DNA from: Bacteroidia bacterium
Lineage (GTDB): Bacteria > Bacteroidota > Bacteroidia > Bacteroidales > Prolixibacteraceae
NCBI GenBank assembly: GCA_025358395.1
Contig: JANYJT010000048.1
Coordinates: 1-10,465, forward strand
Reading direction: 5' to 3'
Length of the DNA stretch: 10,465 nucleotides
Shown here: positions 6,055 to 10,465 of the stretch, one piece after another
Layout: each line of letters begins with the position of its first letter
Position numbering within the stretch: the first letter of the stretch is position 1
Notes under the pieces: model-generated
Seen by the model: only the letters and a program-made list of their open reading frames with translations
Database searches by the model: none
Told to the model about the DNA's origin: nothing
Translations under genes and position numbers: made by a program

Positions 6055-7145
6055 AGAACAAACATAAGTTCAAGAAAATAGATGTTCATAAATTCGTTCC
6101 AAGGGCTTCGGATAAAAATACACCACCGGGAACGGTTCAGTACATTGGGATTCCCCGTACAGAGCAACCGGTTATAAAGCTCATTGAATACGATGAGACT
6201 GGCGCCTCAGAATTTATCATTGATGAGCCGGATCAAATAAAAAGATTTCTGAAAACGGAGAAAATCAAGTGGATCAGTGTAGCCGGCGTTCATGATATTG
6301 ATCTAATCTCTCAATTGGGGGAAATTTTTCAAATCAATCAGTTGGAGTTGGAAGATCTCTCCAATACGACCCAGAGACCCCGAATGGAAGAAAGGGAGGA
6401 CTATATTTTCCTGGTATTCAAAGCCTTATTAGTAAACCCCGAAGATAGGGATGTTGCAATTGAGCAGGTGAGTCTCATCCTGGGCCACAATTATGTTCTT
6501 TCATTTCACGAAACTGAACCCGGGTTATTTGAAACACTTCGCACCAGAATACTTTCCGGCAAAGGAAGAGTGAGGAAAATGAAAAGTGATTATCTCGCAT
6601 TCTTGCTGGCAGATATCATGATAGATCAATATTTCCTCATTCTTGAAGACATTGGAAACACCATCGAAAGTATCGAAAATGAGTTGATAATCAATCCCGG
6701 CAGCGCCAATCAGGAGGCTATCTACCGTATGAAAAGAAGGCTGGTTTATGTCAGCAGAACAATATGGCCGGTCAGGGAACTGGTCAACGAAATGGAGCGT
6801 TCAGATCACACTTTGATAAGGGAGGAGAGTCGCATTTACTTCAGGAACATTTACGATCATACCGTGCAAATTATTGAGACTCTGGATAGCTTGAGAGACC
6901 TCACTTCAAGTATGATGGATCTCTACCTATCCAGCGTTAGCTTGAAACTGAATGAGATTATGAAAGTGCTGACAATTTTTTCCGCGCTTTTTATTCCATT
7001 GACTTTCTTTGCTGGTGTTTATGGCATGAATTTCAAGTATTTCCCTGAACTGGGATGGCAATGGGGTTATGCTCTTTTCTGGTGTGTTTGCATCGTGGCA
7101 ACCATTGTTATGCTTTTCTATTTTTACAGGAAAAAGTGGCTTTAA
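6051..7145 (+). CDS. corA: CorA-family magnesium/cobalt transporter
   Basis: This 364-residue inner-membrane protein belongs to the CorA metal ion transporter family, which forms homopentameric channels for Mg2+ (also Co2+, Ni2+). A cytoplasmic N-terminal domain (about 1-250) contains the family stretch LELEDLSNTTQRPRMEE near 98-114, followed by long helices. Two C-terminal membrane segments are visible: TM1 at about 303-324, ending in the signature YGMNF (GMN at 325-327), and TM2 at about 338-359. The periplasmic loop FPELGW corresponds to the usual MPEL loop, keeping its Glu (Glu333). The C-terminus is the basic tail RKKWL, typical of the family. Its ATG overlaps the metallopeptidase stop (ATGA), so the two are probably co-translated and share the upstream promoter region. 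The ion transported cannot be decided from sequence. No Mg2+ riboswitch is visible upstream. Confidence 0.93.
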   Translation: MKNKHKFKKIDVHKFVPRASDKNTPPGTVQYIGIPRTEQPVIKLIEYDETGASEFIIDEPDQIKRFLKTEKIKWISVAGVHDIDLISQLGEIFQINQLELEDLSNTTQRPRMEEREDYIFLVFKALLVNPEDRDVAIEQVSLILGHNYVLSFHETEPGLFETLRTRILSGKGRVRKMKSDYLAFLLADIMIDQYFLILEDIGNTIESIENELIINPGSANQEAIYRMKRRLVYVSRTIWPVRELVNEMERSDHTLIREESRIYFRNIYDHTVQIIETLDSLRDLTSSMMDLYLSSVSLKLNEIMKVLTIFSALFIPLTFFAGVYGMNFKYFPELGWQWGYALFWCVCIVATIVMLFYFYRKKWL

Positions 7146-7150
7146 GAAGA

Positions 7151-7185
7151 AGTTTGGAGTACTTAGAGTACTTATAGTTTGGAGT
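7151..7185. repeat. Nested short direct repeats downstream of corA
   Basis: GAGTACTTA occurs twice in perfect tandem (7157-7165 and 7166-7174). The pair is framed by two exact copies of AGTTTGGAGT (7151-7160 and 7176-7185), the first overlapping the tandem by 4 nt. Each GAGTACTTA also contains the palindrome AGTACT. The stretch is non-coding and starts 6 nt after the corA stop. Confidence 0.6.
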
Positions 7186-7197
7186 GTAGAACCGCGG

Positions 7198-7219
7198 GGG
7201 CGGCCTTGTGTGGCCGTCC
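7198..7219. repeat. GC-rich hairpin in the gap between corA and the oxidoreductase gene
   Basis: GGGCGGCC (7198-7205) pairs with GGCCGTCC (7212-7219) over 8 bp including one G-U pair, around the 6-nt loop TTGTGT. The surrounding 7191-7205 segment is almost entirely G+C in an otherwise AT-rich gap. It resembles the GGGCGGCC...GGCCGCCC hairpin repeats scattered between genes in many bacterial genomes. It may stall transcription or shield the corA mRNA 3' end, but no T-run follows, so it is not called a terminator. Confidence 0.5.
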
Positions 7220-7275
7220 GATCAGTAGTTATGAGTAAAGATTCATTGAATATATATTTTTTTATGGAACACAAT

Positions 7276-8328
7276 ATGAAACCTATAGTTACTGCCCTTT
7301 GTTCGTTTGGCATGTCAGGACAGGTATTTCACGGGCCCTCTTTAAAGGTCTTGCCCCAGTTCAAAATTCACAAGATACTTGAAAGAAATAGACGGATTTC
7401 TGAAAAATATTACCCGCAGGCGACTATCGTAAAAGACTTTGAGAAGATTTTGCATGATCCGGTTGTCGAATTGGTTATCGTCAATACGCCGGATTATCTC
7501 CATTTTGATATGGCAAAAATGGCAATGGAGGCCGGAAAACACATCGTTGTCGAGAAGCCGTTTGCCAAATCCAGTGAAGATGCAGTTAAACTAATTGACA
7601 TCGCGAAGCGCAACAATGTTTTGATGACAGTTTACCAGAATCGTCGCCTTGACGGCGGATTCCTGACTGTTCAGAAGGTACTGGAAAACAAGTTACTGGG
7701 TCGGATCGTCGAATATGAGTGTCATTACAACCGATACCGCAATTTCATCCGGGAAGGTTCATGGAAAGAGGATGGCGATGAACGAACCGGAGTACTTTTC
7801 AATCTGGGACCACACATTGTTGATCAGGCATTGGTACTTTTCGGTAAACCGGAAGCCGTAACCGCTCACCTTTCCGTTTTGAGAACCGGTGGCAGGACAA
7901 CAGATCATTTCGATATTCGGCTTCATTACCGGGATTTTGATGCCACACTGCGCTGTTCCTACCTGGTAAGAGAAATGGGTCCTCAATTCATTTTACACGG
8001 AACTGAGGGATCGTTCATAAAAATGGCAACTGACCCACAAGAAGAAATGCTCAAAATAAACAGACTTCCTGACGAACCCGGATGGGGAAAAGAGCCACCT
8101 CAGGATTGGGGGAAGCTCAATACCAGTGTGAATGGAATTCACTTTGAGGGAAAACTTGAAACTATACCCGGAAATTATTCCAAATTCTATAGCAATTTGT
8201 ATGAGGCCATTCGCAATGGAGGAAAATTAATGGTTCAACCGGAAGAGGCATTAATGACCATCCGCATTCTGGAAACATGTCTGATCAGTAACAAAGAGCA
8301 AAAAACGATCAATTTCATACAAGATTGA
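7276..8328 (+). CDS. Gfo/Idh/MocA-family NAD(P)-dependent oxidoreductase
   Basis: This 350-residue cytosolic enzyme has a Rossmann nucleotide-binding domain followed by the Gfo/Idh/MocA C-terminal domain. The dinucleotide loop is ALCSFGMSGQVFHGP (7-21), in which Ser10 stands where the first glycine of GxGxxG usually lies. Further motifs are VNTPDYLH (69-76), the cofactor/catalytic VVEKPFAKS (91-99; Lys94), YQNRRLDGGF (120-129) and NLGPHIVDQ (176-184; His180, Asp183), the catalytic region. Members oxidise or reduce sugars, inositols or related polyols; QNRR plus the altered glycine loop resembles the YdgJ/scyllo-inositol dehydrogenase-like branch, but the substrate is not known. The open frame extends back into corA (to 7069) and offers ATGs at 7231 and 7264. 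The one at 7276 puts MKPIVTALC directly before the first beta strand and is preferred. Its stop overlaps the TTG start of the tatD-like gene. Confidence 0.9.
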   Translation: MKPIVTALCSFGMSGQVFHGPSLKVLPQFKIHKILERNRRISEKYYPQATIVKDFEKILHDPVVELVIVNTPDYLHFDMAKMAMEAGKHIVVEKPFAKSSEDAVKLIDIAKRNNVLMTVYQNRRLDGGFLTVQKVLENKLLGRIVEYECHYNRYRNFIREGSWKEDGDERTGVLFNLGPHIVDQALVLFGKPEAVTAHLSVLRTGGRTTDHFDIRLHYRDFDATLRCSYLVREMGPQFILHGTEGSFIKMATDPQEEMLKINRLPDEPGWGKEPPQDWGKLNTSVNGIHFEGKLETIPGNYSKFYSNLYEAIRNGGKLMVQPEEALMTIRILETCLISNKEQKTINFIQD

Positions 8329-8966
8329 GCCCATACGTTGATTTCCATACACACCTAAATTTCCAAAGCCCGGAAGTGGTTTCAGTTTACAACCTGATGC
8401 TCCACGAAAAGGTTCATACGCCAACCGGTAAATATTCGGCCGGGCTTCATCCCTGGTTTGCTGATTATTATTCTTGTATGGAAATCAGTATTATTCTGGA
8501 AGAGTGTGCCTGCGACAATCATCTGATTGCCTTTGGAGAAACCGGACTAGATAAGAGTTGCCAGGTTCCATTACAGGTTCAACAGGACATTTTTGAAATT
8601 CATCTTAAAAAAGCGGTTGAAAAGAGCAAACCGGTTGTTCTCCACTGTGTCAGAGCATGGGATGAAATTATTGAACAGACCTCCGGCTTTCCCGGGGCAA
8701 AAGTTCTGCATGGTTACAATGGGACTGTTGAATTGACAAAGCGCTTGTTGAATCACAATTTTCTCTTTTCGATAGGAACAGCAATTATAAATCCAACATC
8801 AAAAATAAATCGGTCACTACTATTCATACCTGTGAAATCAATATTCTGTGAGACAGATACTTCTAAATATTCTATTCAAAATATTTACGCTTCCGTGAGT
8901 GACAAACTCAATATGAATGACGGGGAGTTAAGAAAAGTAGTATTCGCGAATTTTAACAGACTTTAG
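8325..8966 (+). CDS. Short TatD-family metal-dependent hydrolase with TTG start
   Basis: This 213-residue protein is a compact member of the TatD hydrolase family, metal-dependent TIM-barrel enzymes, several of which are DNases. The metal-site residues are all recognisable: DFHTHL (His8, His10), AFGETGLD (Glu72), VVLHC (His107), KVLHGYNG (His129) and CETDTS (Asp178). E. coli TatD is about 260 residues, so this form is roughly 50 shorter, a size seen in many Bacteroidota homologues. The start must be the TTG at 8325: the frame has a stop at 8289, no ATG between, and the next ATG would remove the HxH motif. TTGA joins it to the end of the oxidoreductase gene, indicating translational coupling. 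Its 3' end overlaps the convergent histidine kinase gene by 14 bp. A DNase role is likely from family but not shown for this short form. Confidence 0.88.
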   Translation: MSPYVDFHTHLNFQSPEVVSVYNLMLHEKVHTPTGKYSAGLHPWFADYYSCMEISIILEECACDNHLIAFGETGLDKSCQVPLQVQQDIFEIHLKKAVEKSKPVVLHCVRAWDEIIEQTSGFPGAKVLHGYNGTVELTKRLLNHNFLFSIGTAIINPTSKINRSLLFIPVKSIFCETDTSKYSIQNIYASVSDKLNMNDGELRKVVFANFNRL

Positions 8967-10465
8967 GTGGTAATTTTATATAAAAAGTACTCCCAACACC
9001 CTCCGTACTTTCGATCCAAATCGTACCATTGTGTCTGTTAACAAATTCCTTGCAAAGTAATAGTCCGAGGCCACTACTCAACTCGCCATTTGTTCCTTTT
9101 CTTGAATTGGTCTTGTCAATCTTAAACAAGTTATCCATTATTTCTTTACTCATTCCGATTCCGGTATCGTGAATTGAAATGAGAGAATAATTGTCATGAA
9201 GTGTTTTTGCTGCAATAGTTAAGGATCCCCCATTGGGGGTAAATTTTATCGCATTGGAAATAAGATTTCGAATGACAGACCGCAACATATTTCTATCAGC
9301 AAATACCATCTCTTCTGCCGAAACGTTTTGAAATACACTAATTTGCTTCTTTTGAGCCAATTCCAGAAAAGGTAAAACACTCTCGTGTACTTCAGGATAA
9401 AGAATCATTGATTGAGGCAGGAAACTGGTAAGTCCTCGTTTGATCATCGACCATTCCAGCAGATTATTTAATAAACCAGATAGATTTCTGGCCGAGTCCC
9501 TCATTTTAGATGCCAGTTGAATGACCTCGCTAATAGGCAGATTCTGTATTTCATCAGCCATTATCTCCGTCAATCCAAGGAATGAACTGAAGGGACTTTT
9601 TAAATCATGGGCAATTATCGAGAAAAATTTATCCTTTTCAGCGTTGAGTATTTGTAATTGATTATTCTGAGCCAGAATTTCTTCTTCTTTCTTTTTTCGA
9701 TCCGTGATATCACGCAAAATAGACAACAATTGATTTTTCTCCCCTAATCTGATAATTTTACTTGAGATCAGTCCGGTCAGGATGCTTCCATCCTTCCTTC
9801 TGAACTTTGCCTCATAATTCAGGAAATAGCCCTGTTCGGTAAGTCTGGAAATATATTCGGAACGATCCTGATTTTCATTCCACAGTTTTATTTCTGTTGT
9901 CTTTTTTCCAATAGTCTCAATTTCAGAGAAACCGGAAAGTTCATAAAACCTATCATTGACAGAATTAATGATCCCTTCTTCCAAACTTGTTATTAAAATT
10001 AAGTCAGGAGAAGTATGGAAAATAACTTCGAAATGCACTTTGGCACGCTCCATTTCTACAGTCAATCGATTGTTAATCATCATAATCAAGGCATATGTCC
10101 AAAACAATGAGACGATCAATACTTCGATGTAGGATGATGTGTTAATCGGAGATTGTGAGGTTAAATAATCTATCTGAGTACCGGTAAGAAGTAAAATTAC
10201 TTTACTAGCTGAAAATACTGAATGAAAGAGAAAAACCAACATACATATTGTCAAGGCAAACTCAGGTTTCTCTTTTTTTATACGGTAAAGATCATAAGCG
10301 CTAACAGAGGCTATGGAAGAAACTGTAGTCCAGAAAATGATGGTCCTGATTTGAATGCTGTCATGAAAAAAAGTATAATAAATGAAAGGGATGACAAAAA
10401 GTATAAATATGGCAATTAACAGGTAAAATTTTTCCCTTTTATCCCAAAAGCGCATGATCCCAATG
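8953..10465 (-). CDS. Membrane PAS-domain sensor histidine kinase (partial, 5' end beyond the right edge)
   Basis: At least 503 residues are encoded. Numbering from the Met at 10455: four membrane segments (about 11-30, 37-53, 66-92, 108-127), a PAS domain (about 140-255, ending SILRDITDRKK), a short coiled coil (253-275), a HisKA domain with FFSIIAHDLKSPFSSF (phospho-acceptor His283), and a HATPase_c domain with N box RNLISNAIKFTPNGG (Asn397, Asn401), G1 box DTGIGM (Asp430) and G2 box SSGLGLLLCKEF. All kinase motifs are intact. The frame stays open upstream as Ile-Gly-Ile before that Met, and the IGIMRFWDKRE context looks like the middle of a multi-helix sensor module, so the true start and probably more membrane helices lie outside the window. 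No receiver domain or response regulator gene is in view, so the signal and partner are unknown. It ends 14 bp inside the convergent tatD-like gene. Confidence 0.9.
   Translation of the reverse strand, partial: IGIMRFWDKREKFYLLIAIFILFVIPFIYYTFFHDSIQIRTIIFWTTVSSIASVSAYDLYRIKKEKPEFALTICMLVFLFHSVFSASKVILLLTGTQIDYLTSQSPINTSSYIEVLIVSLFWTYALIMMINNRLTVEMERAKVHFEVIFHTSPDLILITSLEEGIINSVNDRFYELSGFSEIETIGKKTTEIKLWNENQDRSEYISRLTEQGYFLNYEAKFRRKDGSILTGLISSKIIRLGEKNQLLSILRDITDRKKKEEEILAQNNQLQILNAEKDKFFSIIAHDLKSPFSSFLGLTEIMADEIQNLPISEVIQLASKMRDSARNLSGLLNNLLEWSMIKRGLTSFLPQSMILYPEVHESVLPFLELAQKKQISVFQNVSAEEMVFADRNMLRSVIRNLISNAIKFTPNGGSLTIAAKTLHDNYSLISIHDTGIGMSKEIMDNLFKIDKTNSRKGTNGELSSGLGLLLCKEFVNRHNGTIWIESTEGVGSTFYIKLPPKVC

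Noticed and set aside
7198..7219. GC-rich hairpin as an intrinsic terminator of corA
   Set aside because: No T-run follows on either strand.
7069..7275. Upstream extension of the oxidoreductase frame into corA
   Set aside because: It overlaps the second CorA membrane helix and the repeat-rich gap, and the Rossmann fold starts directly after the ATG at 7276.
6927..7313. 128-codon minus-strand open frame across the corA 3' end
   Set aside because: It is antisense to the conserved GMN region of corA and to the repeat gap, with no motif or start context.

Overview
The window looks like chromosome from a member of the Bacteroidota, probably a Bacteroidales- or Cytophagales-like lineage. Four observations point there: start codons are preceded by A/T-rich sequence rather than Shine-Dalgarno motifs; several gaps carry the Bacteroidota -7 promoter element TAnnTTTG; lipoprotein signal peptides of the expected type are present; and the grouping of an FKBP lipoprotein, a DHH phosphoesterase (nrnA) and a divergent ndk is, as I recall, a recurrent Bacteroidota arrangement. 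Base composition is moderately AT-rich throughout, and I see no sign of phage, integrase, transposase, CRISPR, tRNA or rRNA. The gene content is mostly housekeeping. The less ordinary material is in the gaps and in one unclassified metallopeptidase.

Layout. Positions 1-1459, minus strand: nrnA followed by an FKBP-type peptidyl-prolyl isomerase lipoprotein that runs off the left edge. The FKBP gene appears to have its own promoter and a leader containing a perfect 11-bp hairpin. Positions 1460-1622 are a divergent promoter region serving nrnA (-) and ndk (+). Positions 1623-2574, plus strand: ndk and tpx, 22 nt apart, probably co-transcribed. They end at a long hairpin made of iterated 7-nt units, which also abuts the stop codon of the convergent gene. 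Positions 2669-3799, minus strand: an exported YbhE-type beta-propeller lactonase. Positions 3800-4002: a divergent control region with two mirror-image -7 boxes.

Positions 4003-7145, plus strand: a lipoprotein zinc metallopeptidase with an HEFGH...E site, overlapping by 4 nt a corA-type divalent cation transporter gene. Positions 7146-7275: an unusual gap with nested short direct repeats followed by a GC-rich hairpin. Positions 7276-8966, plus strand: a Gfo/Idh/MocA oxidoreductase and a short TatD-family hydrolase, joined by a TTGA stop/start overlap. Positions 8953-10465, minus strand: a membrane PAS-histidine kinase, convergent with tatD and overlapping it by 14 bp. Its 5' end is beyond the right edge.

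Functional links are modest. ndk and tpx cover nucleotide balance and peroxide defence. nrnA covers turnover of nanoRNA and pAp. The metallopeptidase and CorA are probably translationally coupled, as are the oxidoreductase and TatD protein, although neither pairing has an obvious biochemical rationale. There is no gap over 300 bases. I do not see a convincing new multi-gene system; the best candidates for follow-up are the metallopeptidase and the repeat or hairpin elements in the gaps.
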